This document shows, piece by piece, positions 44,375 to 53,339 of a stretch of DNA of 64,000 nucleotides. Within the stretch, counting starts at the first letter, position 1. Every line of letters begins with the position of its first letter. Origin of the DNA: Streptomyces pinistramenti (GTDB taxonomy: Bacteria > Actinomycetota > Actinomycetes > Streptomycetales > Streptomycetaceae); NCBI RefSeq assembly GCF_020564935.1, contig NZ_JAJCXB010000007.1, forward strand, positions 124,001 to 188,000, written 5' to 3'. Both the position numbers and the translations under genes were made by a program. The notes under the pieces are model-generated. The model was not told the origin of the DNA and made no database searches. It worked only from the letters and a program-made list of their open reading frames with translations.

Positions 44375-44418
44375 TTGAAAGCAGTGGCCGCACCTCTACG
44401 ATGCGTGATCCACGTCAC
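44375..44418 (+). promoter_or_regulatory. Promoter and Crp-type site of the DUF485-actP operon
   Basis: TTGAAA (44375-44380) and TACGAT (44397-44402) with a 16-bp spacer form a good -35/-10 pair. Directly after the -10, GTGATCCACGTCAC (44405-44418) fits both GTGA-N6-TCAC and the Streptomyces Crp pattern GTG-N6-GNCAC. An inverted repeat TTCAAC/GTTGAA (44357-44362, 44374-44379) overlaps the -35. A factor bound over the start point would be expected to repress. Confidence 0.55.
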
Positions 44419-44472
44419 TTGCCTGTCCTCCGCCGTCGTCCCGCCGGCGGTCACCCCGTGTCAGGAGAATCC

Positions 44473-44904
44473 GTGAGCAGCGCACCGCCCTCCGGCCCCG
44501 GGCCGCACCAGCCGCCGTCCGGCGGCACCCCGGAAACCGGCCCGGCATCTGCAGACACCGTCCGGCCGCCCCCCACCGAAGCGGGCCCCGGCGGCGTTCC
44601 GTACCCCTTCACCGAGGTGCAGGCGAGCGGCGAGTTCGCCGAACTGCGCCACGCACACCGCTCGTTCGCCTTCCCGCTCACGGTCGCCTTCATCGCCTGG
44701 TACCTCGCCTACGTCCTGCTGTCCAGCTACGCGGGCGGCTTCATGGCACTCAAGATCCTCGGCCACGTCAACGTCGCCCTCGTCCTCGGCCTCGCCCAGT
44801 TCCTCACCACCTTCCTCATCGCCTGGTGGTACTCCCGCCACGCGGCGGCCCGGCTCGACCCCAGGGCCGAGGCCATCAAGACCCGCCTGGAGGGCGACGC
44901 ATGA
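44473..44904 (+). CDS. DUF485 membrane protein, partner of the acetate symporter
   Basis: 143 residues from a GTG at 44473 with AGGAGA upstream. After 55 disordered residues the DUF485 unit has two helices: AFPLTVAFIAWYLAYVLLSSYAGGF and VNVALVLGLAQFLTTFLIAWWY. Such proteins (YjcH type) are always close to ActP-like symporters and are thought to help them. The stop overlaps the actP start by 4 nt (ATGA). Confidence 0.92.
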   Translation: MSSAPPSGPGPHQPPSGGTPETGPASADTVRPPPTEAGPGGVPYPFTEVQASGEFAELRHAHRSFAFPLTVAFIAWYLAYVLLSSYAGGFMALKILGHVNVALVLGLAQFLTTFLIAWWYSRHAAARLDPRAEAIKTRLEGDA

Positions 44905-46538
44905 ACCTCACGCAGCAGCCGCTCGCCCTCCAGCTCGCCGCGGGCGGCGCGGGCGAGCACCGCACCCTGATCGTCAGCCTCTTCGCCGTCTTCGTCGCCG
45001 CCACGCTCGGCATCACCGTCTGGGCCGGCCGCCAGACCAGGAGCGCCGAGGACTTCTACGCCGGCGGCCGCCAGTTCAGCGGCTTCCAGAACGGCCTGGC
45101 CATCTCGGGCGACTACATGTCCGCCGCGTCCTTCCTGGGTATCGCGGGCGCCATCGCGCTCTCCGGCTACGACGGCTTCCTCTACTCCATCGGCTTCCTC
45201 GTCGCCTGGCTCGTCGCCCTGCTCCTGGTCGCCGAACCGCTGCGCAACTCGGGCCGCTACACCATGGGCGACGTCCTCGCCTACCGGATGCGCCAGCGCC
45301 CGGTGCGCACCGCGGCCGGCGCCTCCACCATCGTCGTCTCGATCTTCTACCTGCTCGCGCAGATGGCCGGCGCCGGCGCCCTGGTCACCCTGCTCCTCGG
45401 CATCACCAGCGAGACCGGCAAGATCCTCGTCGTCGTCCTCGTCGGCATCGTGATGATCCTGTACGTCTCCATCGGCGGCATGAAGGGCACCACCTGGGTC
45501 CAGATGGTCAAGGCGGTGCTGCTGATCGCCGGCACCCTGCTGATCACGTTCCTGGTGCTGCTGAAGTTCCACTTCAACATCTCCTCGCTGCTCGGCGCCG
45601 CCGCCGAGAACAGCGGCAAGGGCGCCGCCTTCCTGGAGCCCGGCCTCAAGTACGGTGTGAGCGCCACCTCGAAGATCGACTTCATCTCCCTGGGCATCGC
45701 CCTGGTACTCGGCACCGCAGGACTGCCGCACATCCTCATCCGCTTCTACACCGTGCCCACGGCCAAGGCCGCCCGGAAGTCCGTGAACTGGGCGATCGGC
45801 ATCATCGGCGTCTTCTACCTGATGACCATCGCGCTGGGCTTCGGCGCCGCCGCCCTCATCAAGCCCGGCGCGATCACCGCGTCCAACAAGGCGGGCAACA
45901 CCGCCGCGCCGCTGCTCGCCCAGCAGATCGGCGGCGGCCCCGACTCCACCGGCGGTGCGATCCTGCTCGCCGTCATCTCCGCGGTCGCCTTCGCCACCAT
46001 CCTCGCGGTGGTCGCCGGGCTCACCCTCGCCTCGTCCTCGTCCTTCGCGCACGACCTCTACGTGAACGTCATCCGCAAGGGCAGGGCCACCGAGAAGGAA
46101 GAGGTCGGCGCGGCCCGCTGGGCGACCGTCGGCATCGGCGCCGTCGCCATCGTCCTCGGCGTCTTCGCCCGCGGCCTGAACGTCGCGGGCCTGGTCGCGC
46201 TCGCCTTCGCCGTCGCCGCGTCCGCCAACCTCCCGACGCTGCTCTACAGCCTGTTCTGGAAGCGCTTCACCACCCAGGGCGCCCTGTGGTCCATCTACGG
46301 CGGCCTGGCCTCATCCGTCGTCCTCGTGCTCTTCTCACCGGTCGTCTCCGGTGCCGGGACCTCGATGTTCCCCGGCGTGGACTTCCACTTCTTCCCGCTG
46401 GAGAACCCGGGTCTGATCTCCATCCCGCTGGGCTTCCTCCTCGGCTGGCTGGGATCCCGGCTCTCCAAGGAGGAGCCCGACGTGAAGAAGTACGCCGAAC
46501 TGGAGGTCCGTTCACTGACCGGCACCGGGGCGCACTGA
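44901..46538 (+). CDS. actP: Cation/acetate symporter, ActP-like (SSS family)
   Basis: 545 residues, ATG at 44901. Thirteen or so membrane helices of the sodium:solute symporter fold, with the SSS marks SAEDFYAGGRQFSGFQNGLAISGDYMSAASFLG, VSIGGMKGTTWVQMVKAV, GTAGLPHILIRFYT and VVAGLTLASSSSFAHDLY. Close to ActP/MctC carriers of acetate, propionate and pyruvate. It is translationally coupled to the DUF485 gene and lies downstream of a Crp-type site, consistent with carbon-state control of acetate uptake. Confidence 0.92.
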   Translation: MNLTQQPLALQLAAGGAGEHRTLIVSLFAVFVAATLGITVWAGRQTRSAEDFYAGGRQFSGFQNGLAISGDYMSAASFLGIAGAIALSGYDGFLYSIGFLVAWLVALLLVAEPLRNSGRYTMGDVLAYRMRQRPVRTAAGASTIVVSIFYLLAQMAGAGALVTLLLGITSETGKILVVVLVGIVMILYVSIGGMKGTTWVQMVKAVLLIAGTLLITFLVLLKFHFNISSLLGAAAENSGKGAAFLEPGLKYGVSATSKIDFISLGIALVLGTAGLPHILIRFYTVPTAKAARKSVNWAIGIIGVFYLMTIALGFGAAALIKPGAITASNKAGNTAAPLLAQQIGGGPDSTGGAILLAVISAVAFATILAVVAGLTLASSSSFAHDLYVNVIRKGRATEKEEVGAARWATVGIGAVAIVLGVFARGLNVAGLVALAFAVAASANLPTLLYSLFWKRFTTQGALWSIYGGLASSVVLVLFSPVVSGAGTSMFPGVDFHFFPLENPGLISIPLGFLLGWLGSRLSKEEPDVKKYAELEVRSLTGTGAH

Positions 46539-46587
46539 GCCGACGTACGGCCCCGGGGCGCATCGCACATCCGCACGGACCCCGGGC

Positions 46588-46621
46588 GGGGCGGCATCGT
46601 AGAGATATACGACGCCACCCC
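46588..46621 (+). terminator. Terminator after actP
   Basis: Fourteen-base arms 46588-46601 and 46608-46621 pair with two mismatches around the loop GAGATA, 50 bp after the actP stop codon. Confidence 0.6.
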
Positions 46622-46708
46622 GCTCACCTCGTGCTTCTCACGCCTGCTCACTGTCACCCCCATCGCGTAGGCTCGAAGAGTAATGATCCGAATCGGGGAG
46701 GGGGTCCA

Positions 46709-47698
46709 GTGCTCATCGACACCTACGGTCGGGTGGCCACCGACCTGCGCGTATCGCTCACCGACCGCTGCAACCTGCGGTGCACGTACTGCATGCCGGA
46801 AGAGGGCCTGCAGTGGCTCGCCAAGCCCGACCTGCTCACCGACGACGAAATCGTCCGGCTCATCCGCATCGCCGTCACCGAGCTGGGCATCGACGAGGTC
46901 CGCTTCACCGGCGGCGAGCCCCTGCTCCGCCCCGGCCTGACCGGCATCGTCGAACGCGTCGCCGCCCTGACCCCCCGCCCTCAGATGTCGCTGACCACCA
47001 ACGGCATAGGGCTGGAACGCACCGCCGCCGCCCTGCGCGAAGCCGGCCTGGACCGCGTCAACGTCTCGCTCGACACCCTCCGCCCGGACGTCTTCCAGAC
47101 CATGACCCGCCGCAAGCGGCACGGCGACGTACTGCGCGGCCTGGCCGCCGCCCACGCCGCCGGACTGACCCCGGTCAAGGTCAACACCGTCCTGATGCGC
47201 GGGCTCAACGACGACGAGGCCCCCGACCTGCTCGCCTGGGCCGTGGAGAACTCCTACGAACTCCGCTTCATCGAGCAGATGCCGCTCGACGCCCAGCACG
47301 GCTGGAAGCGCGACGGCATGATCACCGCGGGCGACATCCTCGCCTCCCTCCGCACCCGCTTCACGCTGACCCCCGAGGGCGAGGAGAAGCGCGGCGCGGC
47401 GCCCGCCGAACGCTGGATCGTGGACGGCGGACCGCACCGCGTCGGCGTCATCGCCTCGGTCACCCGACCGTTCTGCCGGGCCTGCGACCGCACCCGGCTG
47501 ACCGCTGACGGACAGGTGCGGACCTGCCTGTTCGCCACCGAGGAGACCGATCTGCGCTCGGCCCTGCGCTCGGACGCGCCGGATGCCGAGATCGCCCGCA
47601 TATGGAAGCTCGCGATGTGGGGCAAGAAGGCCGGATCCGGGCTCGACGACCCGTCCTTCCTCCAGCCCGAGCGGCCCATGTCGGCGATCGGCGGCTGA
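46709..47698 (+). CDS. moaA: GTP 3',8-cyclase MoaA
   Basis: 329 residues from a GTG at 46709 behind GGGGAGGGGG. Radical-SAM enzyme that starts molybdenum-cofactor synthesis from GTP. The N-terminal 4Fe-4S Cys are C21, C25 and C28 (CNLRCTYC). The second cluster uses C256, C259 and C273 (CRACDRTRLT and VRTC). RFTGGEPLLR is the SAM-binding stretch, and the C-terminal Gly-Gly needed for activity is present (SAIGG). No other moa genes are in the window. Confidence 0.96.
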   Translation: MLIDTYGRVATDLRVSLTDRCNLRCTYCMPEEGLQWLAKPDLLTDDEIVRLIRIAVTELGIDEVRFTGGEPLLRPGLTGIVERVAALTPRPQMSLTTNGIGLERTAAALREAGLDRVNVSLDTLRPDVFQTMTRRKRHGDVLRGLAAAHAAGLTPVKVNTVLMRGLNDDEAPDLLAWAVENSYELRFIEQMPLDAQHGWKRDGMITAGDILASLRTRFTLTPEGEEKRGAAPAERWIVDGGPHRVGVIASVTRPFCRACDRTRLTADGQVRTCLFATEETDLRSALRSDAPDAEIARIWKLAMWGKKAGSGLDDPSFLQPERPMSAIGG

Positions 47699-47777
47699 GC
47701 CCGGCCCCCCGCGCGCGGCCTGCGCCCGGCCCGCACGGAGCCGACGGCCACCGCAGGCCGGGCCGCCCGCCGACGGT

Positions 47778-48023
47778 TCAGCTCCCGGAGGCCGAGGACT
47801 CCCAATCCTCCAGCGTCACCACGTCCTTGAGGAAGCCGCGCACGTCCAGGAACTGCGACAGATGCTCCCGGTGCTCCTCGCAGGCCAGCCAGGTCTTGCG
47901 GCGGTCGGGAGTGTGCAGCTTCGGGTTGTTCCAGGCCAGCACCCACACCGCGGCGGCGCGGCAGCCCTTGGCCGAGCAGATGACGGCGCTCTCGGTGGAG
48001 CCGGGAAGATCAGGGGAGTTCAC
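47778..48023 (-). CDS. Small conserved protein with Cys/His pairs, unknown function
   Basis: 81 residues from a GTG at 48023, with the frame open to 48071. The sequence has CSAKGCRAAAVWVLAWNNP and TWLACEEHREHLSQFLDVRGF. Cys-x4-Cys and Cys-x2-His are spaced to bind one zinc ion. The Trp-rich hydrophobic strand and the EHREHLSQFL helix are typical of short actinobacterial proteins. I do not recognise a named family. It is isolated between moaA (convergent) and the DUF3099 gene. Confidence 0.65.
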   Translation of the reverse strand: MNSPDLPGSTESAVICSAKGCRAAAVWVLAWNNPKLHTPDRRKTWLACEEHREHLSQFLDVRGFLKDVVTLEDWESSASGS

Positions 48024-48267
48024 AGCCTCAACCCTACGTCCCGTACCGCGCGGCGCCGACGGTCCCGCCAACTGCCCTGCGGCACAAGCCGAACAGGGCG
48101 ACGCCGGGCAGCCACGGGGGGAGCCGCCCGGCGTCGGTCCATCGCTCCGACGGGGGATGCGGAGCGCAGACGCAGTATGTCACGCGAGGGTGGGGCGGGT
48201 GCACTGGATCCGCAGGATTGCTCGGAGTTGATCTGAGGCTCCCTTGAGCTTCCGCACTGCCCGAAGC
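48024..48267. other. Gene-free gap between two minus-strand genes
   Basis: Nothing beyond a likely short promoter for the 81-residue gene can be supported here. No hairpin or repeated motif stands out. Confidence 0.4.
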
Positions 48268-48642
48268 TCAGCCGTGGCCGGCCTGCCGGTCCGTCGCGTC
48301 CGCCTGTCCGGGTTCCGCTACCGGCTCCGCGGGCCGGTCACCGCCGCCGGGCGCCAGCGCCGGACGGGCCGGCGCCGCGACGAACGTCGAAGGGAGCGAA
48401 GGGACGTTCTCCCGGCCCGCGTTGGCGATGACGACCGCCACGTACGGCAGCCCGAAGCCCAGTACCAGCGTCGCGATAGCGATGGGCCGCTCGACGTTCC
48501 AGAGCACGATGGTGAGCACCACGGCCACCGTCCGTACCACCATCGAGATCACATAGCGCCGCTGCCGTCCCCGCACATCGTCGGACAGCCCCTGCCGGGC
48601 CCCCGTGATCCGGAAGGTCTCAGCGCTGCTCTGCTTCCGCAT
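48268..48642 (-). CDS. DUF3099-type membrane protein
   Basis: 124 residues from the ATG at 48642; a GTG directly before it (48645) is equally possible. Two hydrophobic segments (YVISMVVRTVAVVLTIVLW and IAIATLVLGFGLPYVAVVIANA) follow a conserved N-terminal part (SSAETFRITGARQGLSDDVRGRQRRYV), which is the DUF3099 pattern of actinobacteria. The last 40 residues are Pro/Ala-rich. Function unknown. It is divergent from the GlsB/YeaQ-type gene. Confidence 0.78.
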   Translation of the reverse strand: MRKQSSAETFRITGARQGLSDDVRGRQRRYVISMVVRTVAVVLTIVLWNVERPIAIATLVLGFGLPYVAVVIANAGRENVPSLPSTFVAAPARPALAPGGGDRPAEPVAEPGQADATDRQAGHG

Positions 48643-48861
48643 CACGTTCCACCACCTGGTCGCTCATGCCGGATTCTCCCCGCTTCCGGACGCTCCCACG
48701 GTACGCCGCGGGTGCGCCCGGTACGAGACCGGGGCGTGCCATCGGGTGCCCGGACGGTGCCCGACGCACGGCGTACGCCGGGCTCCGGCGTGCGGCGTAC
48801 GGGAAGCGGCGTGACACTGGCGGGGCACGGTCCGTGCTCCGTTCGCGCCGGAGGAGGCGAC

Positions 48862-49140
48862 ATGAATTGGTTGTGGGCCATCATCGTGGGCCTGATCCTG
48901 GGCCTGATCGCCAAGGCCATCATCCCGGGCAAGCAGCAGATCCCGCTCTGGCTGACCGTGATCTTCGGAATGCTCGGCAGCGTCCTGGGCAACTGGGTGG
49001 CCACCGGGATCGGGGTGAACGACACCAGGGGCATCGACTGGATCCGCCACCTGTGCCAGCTGATCGGCGCGGTCATCATCGTCGCGGTGGGGGACCGGCT
49101 CTGGACCGCCCTGCGCGGCAACCGCAGGAAATCCGTGTAG
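48862..49140 (+). CDS. GlsB/YeaQ/YmgE-family small membrane stress protein
   Basis: 92 residues, ATG at 48862 with GGAGGAGG upstream. Three hydrophobic helices with the Gly-rich transglycosylase-associated-protein pattern: WAIIVGLILGLIAKAIIPGKQQ, WLTVIFGMLGSVLGNWVATG and LCQLIGAVIIVAVGDRLW. The family is often induced by envelope or general stress. The 220-bp gap before it (48643-48861) carries several overlapping GC-rich inverted repeats around GGCGTACG-like words, but no clear promoter. Confidence 0.88.
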   Translation: MNWLWAIIVGLILGLIAKAIIPGKQQIPLWLTVIFGMLGSVLGNWVATGIGVNDTRGIDWIRHLCQLIGAVIIVAVGDRLWTALRGNRRKSV

Positions 49141-49201
49141 GACACGTCCGCCACGGACCGGCACGCCGGCACGGTACGCACACCCCGCCGGCGTACGGAA
49201 A

Positions 49202-49232
49202 CGGCCGGTGCGCGAAGAACGCGCACCGGCCG
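49202..49232. terminator. Bidirectional terminator between the GlsB-type gene and tyrS
   Basis: CGGCCGGTGCGCG (49202-49214) and CGCGCACCGGCCG (49220-49232) form a perfect 13-bp stem with loop AAGAA between two convergent genes. Confidence 0.85.
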
Positions 49233-49285
49233 CCCGTCTGCCCGTGGGATGTCTGCGGGGTGCCTGCCGTACCGCTGCCGGACGG

Positions 49286-50686
49286 TCAGCGGCCGTCGAG
49301 CCGGGCGAGCTTGCGCCCGGCCTTGAGGTAGGCGGTGCCGTCGCCCGCCACCCGCTCGGCGAGCACCTCGGCCAGCGGCCGTACCGCGTCGGCCTCGGCG
49401 AGCACCACCGTCTGCTGTCCTTCGGCGCCCTCGACGACCAGCCGCAGCGCGTTCTGCTTCGCCAGCCGCCGGGCCGCCGATGCGCTCGGCGTGAACTCCA
49501 GGACCTTGGTGAGCACCGCTGCCACCGTCTCCGTGCCGTGCGCGGCGACGTCGACGACCGGCAGCGACTCGACGTCCGTGAACGACTTCTTGGAGAACTG
49601 GGCGACGAACCCGGCCCGCGCGGCCATCGCCGCCTCCAGGCCGTACAGCGCCGTCACGACCTCGCCCGCCAGGATCTTCTTGAGATCCATCGGGTGCAGC
49701 GACCGCGCGGTGACCCGGCCCAGGACGAGCGCAATCTCCTCGTCCGTCCACTCCGTCCATGCCTTGAGGTACGGCTCCATCAGCCGGTCGGGGACCGACA
49801 TGATCTTGCCGAAGACGTCGTCGGCCGGCGCACCGAGCCCGACGTAATTGCCCTTCGACTTGGACATCTTGGCGCCGGTGCCGTCCGTGCCCTCGATCAG
49901 CGGCATGGTGACGACCAGCTGCGGCTGCTGCCCGCGCAGCTCCATCAGCTTGCGGCCCATCTGGAGGTTGAGCAGCTGGTCCGAGCCGCCCAGCTCCACG
50001 TCGCACTCCAGCGCCACCGAGTCCAGGCCCTGCGCGATCGGGTACAGCAGCTCGGTCATGGTCAGCCCGGAGCCGGCCGCGAGACGGTTGCGGAAGTCCT
50101 CACGCTGCAGCAGCTGGGAGGCCGGCACCTGCGAGAGCAGCGACAGCAGCTCGGGGAAGGTGTACGGCGCCAGCCACTCGCTGTTCTGCCGGAAGCTGAC
50201 GTTCTCGAAGTCGAAGAACGGGCGCACCTGTTCGCGGTAGGTGGCGAGGTTCTTCGCGATGTCGTCGTCGGTCAGCGGCGGACGCTCGGCGGTACGGCCC
50301 GACGGGTCGCCGATCTTGGCCGTGAAGTCACCGATGATCAGCGTGACGGCGTGGCCGAGCCGCTGGAACCGGCTGAGGATGATCAGCGGCACGGCATGCC
50401 CGAGGTGCACATCGGTCGCGGTCGGGTCGATGCCCAGCTTGATGTGCAGACCCCGGCCCGCCGCGCGACGCTCCTCGATCCGCTCGGCCAGCTTGTCCAC
50501 ACCGGGCAGGACCTCGACCGCACGGGCCGCGATCAGCGCGGCCTGCTCCTTGGCGGGCAGGTCCGTCAGGTCGAGATAGCGCCGGGCGCCCGTCTCCTGG
50601 AGCAGCTCCTGGACGGTCGCGTCCGAGGAGAGGTCGGCGGAGAGCAGGGTCGTGGCGCGGGCGACGGATTCGCCGAGGCGTGTCAT
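49286..50686 (-). CDS. tyrS: Tyrosyl-tRNA synthetase
   Basis: 466 residues, ATG at 50686. Class I synthetase: the HIGH element is DVHLGHAVPL (about residues 93-102), the KMSKS loop is AKMSKSKGNYVG, and TAKIGDPSGRTAERP and GGSDQLLNLQMGRKL are typical of TyrRS. A C-terminal S4-like RNA-binding domain covers about residues 400-466. At 466 residues it is longer than the usual 420, mainly in a 50-residue N-terminal extension (DATVQELLQETGARRYLDL). From memory, this form is the one found next to tldD/tldE genes in Streptomyces. Confidence 0.93.
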   Translation of the reverse strand: MTRLGESVARATTLLSADLSSDATVQELLQETGARRYLDLTDLPAKEQAALIAARAVEVLPGVDKLAERIEERRAAGRGLHIKLGIDPTATDVHLGHAVPLIILSRFQRLGHAVTLIIGDFTAKIGDPSGRTAERPPLTDDDIAKNLATYREQVRPFFDFENVSFRQNSEWLAPYTFPELLSLLSQVPASQLLQREDFRNRLAAGSGLTMTELLYPIAQGLDSVALECDVELGGSDQLLNLQMGRKLMELRGQQPQLVVTMPLIEGTDGTGAKMSKSKGNYVGLGAPADDVFGKIMSVPDRLMEPYLKAWTEWTDEEIALVLGRVTARSLHPMDLKKILAGEVVTALYGLEAAMAARAGFVAQFSKKSFTDVESLPVVDVAAHGTETVAAVLTKVLEFTPSASAARRLAKQNALRLVVEGAEGQQTVVLAEADAVRPLAEVLAERVAGDGTAYLKAGRKLARLDGR

Positions 50687-50785
50687 GGCGTTCCTGATCG
50701 GTTGTGGTTCCCGGAGGGGAGGACAAGGGGACAGTCTATTCGGTGTCCGCGCACCGCCCTCGCCTCCCCGGCCGGGGCAGCCCGC

Positions 50786-52243
50786 TCACACGCCGCGGCT
50801 GACCGAACTCATGTGGAAGTCCGGAATGCGCAGCGCCGGCATCGCGGCCCGCGTGAAGTCGTCGCTCCACTCCCGCGGCAGAGTGCGCTCGGTCCGGCCC
50901 GCCTCCTCCACGCGCCCCAGCAGATCCACCGGTGACTCGTTGAAGCGGAAGTTGTTGACCTCGCCGACGACCTCGCCCTTGTCCACCAGGTAGACGCCGT
51001 CCCGGGTCAGCCCGGTCAGCAGCAGCGTCGCCGGATCCACCTCGCGGATGTACCACAGGCAGGTCAGCAGCAGCGTGGGACCGTCGTGGCCGCTCGCCGC
51101 CACCATCTCGTCCAGGGAGCGCGAACCCCCGCCCTCCAGAAGGAGGTTGTCGATACCGGGCGCCACCGGGAGCCCGGTCAGCGCGGCGCTGTGCCGGGTG
51201 GTCGGCAGCTGGCGGAGCACGCCGTCGCGCACCCAGTCGGTGGCCGCAAGCGGCAGCCCGTTGTCGAAGACGGAGGCGTCGTCGCCCGAGGCGTGTGCCA
51301 GCACGAACGGGGCGCATTCGAGCCCGGCGGCAAGCGGATCGCTGCGCAGGGTCAGCGGCAGCGCGGACAGCCGTTCGCCCACCCGGGTACCCGCCCCGGG
51401 ACGCGAGCCCGCCGCGGCGTCTTCGGGCCGGGAGAAGACCGTCCGGCCCTCGGCGGCATCCCGGGCCGCCGAGGACCACATCTGGCAGATCAGCAGATCG
51501 GCGACGGCGGTCGGCGGCAGCAGCGTCTCGTACCGCCCGGCCGGCAGCTCCACCCGCCGCTCGGCCCAGGCCAGCCGCCCCGCCAGCTCGGCGTCCAGCG
51601 CCACCGGGTCGACATCGGTGAAGTCGCAGGTGGCCCGGCCCGCCCACGCCGAACGGGCCGCGCCCGCGCCGGAACCGGCCGCTTTCGCGTTCACCTCCAG
51701 CGTCCCGGTCGGCTGGTCGTGCCGCAGCCGCAGCCCGGCCGACGTGCCCAGATACGAGGAGACGACGCCGTGCTGGGCGAAGCCGTACAGTGCGCGCCCG
51801 CCGGACCCGGCCTGCCGGAACGCCTCGCCGAGCGCCGGCGCGAAGGCGGCGAACACCTCGGGCGAGGTGGTGGCGGGCGCCGCGGTGAACCCGGCGTCCG
51901 CGGCCCCGCCGCCGACCAGCGGCTGCGCGTCCTCGGCGGGCCCCGCCTCCCGCGCCGCCGCCTCCGCCGCGCGCACCAGCGGCTCCAGATCGTCCGCGGT
52001 CACCGCCGACCGGGTCACGACGCCGGAGGCGGTGCCCCGCCCGCCGTTCACCGTCGCGACGACCGTGACCGTACGGCCGCGGGTGACGCCGTTGGTGGTC
52101 AGCGCATTCCCCGCCCAGCGCAGGTTGGCGCTGGAATGCTCATCGGCGATGACCACGCAGCCGTCGGCCCGTGACAGGTCCAGGGCCCGCTCGACGATCT
52201 CGTGCGGTGCGCCGCTGCGCGAATTCATCGAACGGGAACGCAT
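50786..52243 (-). CDS. TldD/PmbA-family protein (TldE-like)
   Basis: 485 residues from the ATG at 52243 with AGGAGG upstream. The protein has the TldD/TldE fold: ALDLSRADGCVVIADEHSSANLRWAGNALTTNGV at the N-terminus, GVVSSYLGTSAGLRLRHDQPTG in the middle, and LLLEGGGSRSLDEMV and GVYLVDKGEVVGEVNNFRFNESP near the C-terminus. No HExxxH is present, as expected for the TldE partner. TldD and TldE together cleave unfolded or modified peptides. Its TldD partner is 1.6 kb away across a plus-strand insertion; the pair is usually adjacent. Confidence 0.85.
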   Translation of the reverse strand: MRSRSMNSRSGAPHEIVERALDLSRADGCVVIADEHSSANLRWAGNALTTNGVTRGRTVTVVATVNGGRGTASGVVTRSAVTADDLEPLVRAAEAAAREAGPAEDAQPLVGGGAADAGFTAAPATTSPEVFAAFAPALGEAFRQAGSGGRALYGFAQHGVVSSYLGTSAGLRLRHDQPTGTLEVNAKAAGSGAGAARSAWAGRATCDFTDVDPVALDAELAGRLAWAERRVELPAGRYETLLPPTAVADLLICQMWSSAARDAAEGRTVFSRPEDAAAGSRPGAGTRVGERLSALPLTLRSDPLAAGLECAPFVLAHASGDDASVFDNGLPLAATDWVRDGVLRQLPTTRHSAALTGLPVAPGIDNLLLEGGGSRSLDEMVAASGHDGPTLLLTCLWYIREVDPATLLLTGLTRDGVYLVDKGEVVGEVNNFRFNESPVDLLGRVEEAGRTERTLPREWSDDFTRAAMPALRIPDFHMSSVSRGV

Positions 52244-52545
52244 CGACCGGCCTCCTGTGAGGTGTTGAGGACGTTTTGCCGCGTGAACAGGGAGTTCACC
52301 GGGGGAGCGGAAGGCGCACCCGTCCGACGGGCATCCATGCAGGCCGGTGTCGACCTGGGAGGAGAGCCTATCGAGCGGTGCGGTGCCGGTGGAGGCGTGC
52401 GACGAAGCGCGACCTGGCCGGCGCCTGCACGTGGTGACCGGCCACCGTCCGGCAGGTCGAGCGCGCGAGTCACTCAACAGTCTCCAGCGATCGGAACGCG
52501 CTCCGCCTGTTGTGATCCTGCCCCCTGGTGTAGTACTTCTTATAC
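52244..52545. promoter_or_regulatory. Divergent gap with XRE-gene promoter and TGTA-N10-TACA palindrome
   Basis: The last bases before the XRE start contain TTATAC (52540-52545), -10-like, and a symmetric TGTA-N10-TACA element (52529-52546), which would fit self-binding by the XRE protein. The -10 is so close to the ATG that transcription may begin inside the annotated start, making a slightly later start (GTG at 52558) possible. The other 280 bp show no gene. Confidence 0.4.
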
Positions 52546-52791
52546 ATGAGTGAGCAGGTGCACAACAGGCTGGCGATGGTGCGCGCGGAACGCAAGGTGT
52601 CGCGGCAGGCGCTGGCCGAGGCGGTGGGCGCCCACTACCAGACCATTGGCTACATCGAGCGCGGGCAGTACAACCCGAGCCTCGATCTCGCCCTGCGCAT
52701 CGCCGAGTTCTTCGAACTGCCGGTGGAGGCACTCTTCTCCCTCCGGCCGTTCCGCCCGCTCACGGATGAGGTTTACGGGAGGAAACAGTGA
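52546..52791 (+). CDS. XRE-family helix-turn-helix regulator
   Basis: 81 residues from the ATG at 52546. Single Cro/CI-type HTH: RLAMVRAERKVSRQALAEAVGAHYQTIGYIERGQYNPSLDLALRIAEFF, with the usual dimer-side tail LPVEALFSLRPF. It belongs to the YozG-like group of very short regulators that sit beside a membrane-protein gene. Its stop overlaps the next gene's GTG by 4 nt. The pair probably forms a self-regulated two-gene unit. Confidence 0.88.
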   Translation: MSEQVHNRLAMVRAERKVSRQALAEAVGAHYQTIGYIERGQYNPSLDLALRIAEFFELPVEALFSLRPFRPLTDEVYGRKQ

Positions 52792-53339
52792 CCACCGCAG
52801 GTACGACGCAGCGAGACCGGCGCACCCGCTACGACGAGCGCATGTTCGCCCTCATGAACAACCGTGAAGGGGCCGCGCTGTACGCGACGGCGGCCCGCCG
52901 CCGCGCGGCCGTAGCGGCCCATGTGGCCCTTACCGCGGCATCTGTGGCTGCGGGCATCGGCATGTACGCCGCCGACCAGCGGTGGCCCGCCTTCGCCCTG
53001 CTCGCCCTGATCATCCCCTGGTGCCTGGCCACCGGCGTGATCAACGGAGCCACCCGTGGCCTTCTCGAACTGCGGACGCACGTCCTGGACGAACGTCAGC
53101 TGGCGGAGCGGGACCGGGTGCGGGCGCGGTCCCACCGCCTGACCACGTACCTGCTGGCGGGCGCGGTCGTCGGTGTCGCCGCGTGCGTCCGGTTCGGTCA
53201 GGTACGGACCGAAAACCTGCTGGTCCCCGTCCTGATCGCGGTGTTCGTCATGCACTGGCTGATGCCGATGTGGGTGGCCGGCCTGGCCGTCCGGGACGAA
53301 CCGACGGAGGAGTCGGAGCAGGGGCCGGAAGCGCTCTGA
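52788..53339 (+). CDS. Membrane protein paired with the XRE regulator
   Basis: 183 residues from a GTG at 52788 with GGGAGGAAA upstream. After a soluble N-terminal 45 residues come four helices: AAHVALTAASVAAGIGMYAAD, FALLALIIPWCLATGVING, YLLAGAVVGVAACVRFG and LLVPVLIAVFVMHWLMPMWVAG. A conserved-looking loop reads LRTHVLDERQLAERDRVRARSH. The shape recalls DUF2178-like proteins found beside YozG-type regulators. Function unknown; a signalling or stress role is only inference. Confidence 0.78.
   Translation: MTTAGTTQRDRRTRYDERMFALMNNREGAALYATAARRRAAVAAHVALTAASVAAGIGMYAADQRWPAFALLALIIPWCLATGVINGATRGLLELRTHVLDERQLAERDRVRARSHRLTTYLLAGAVVGVAACVRFGQVRTENLLVPVLIAVFVMHWLMPMWVAGLAVRDEPTEESEQGPEAL

Noticed and set aside
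44727..46052. Minus-strand open frame of 441 codons opposite actP
   Set aside because: Gly/Asp/Glu/Arg-rich antisense shadow of a membrane-protein gene whose plus-strand reading has all SSS-family motifs.
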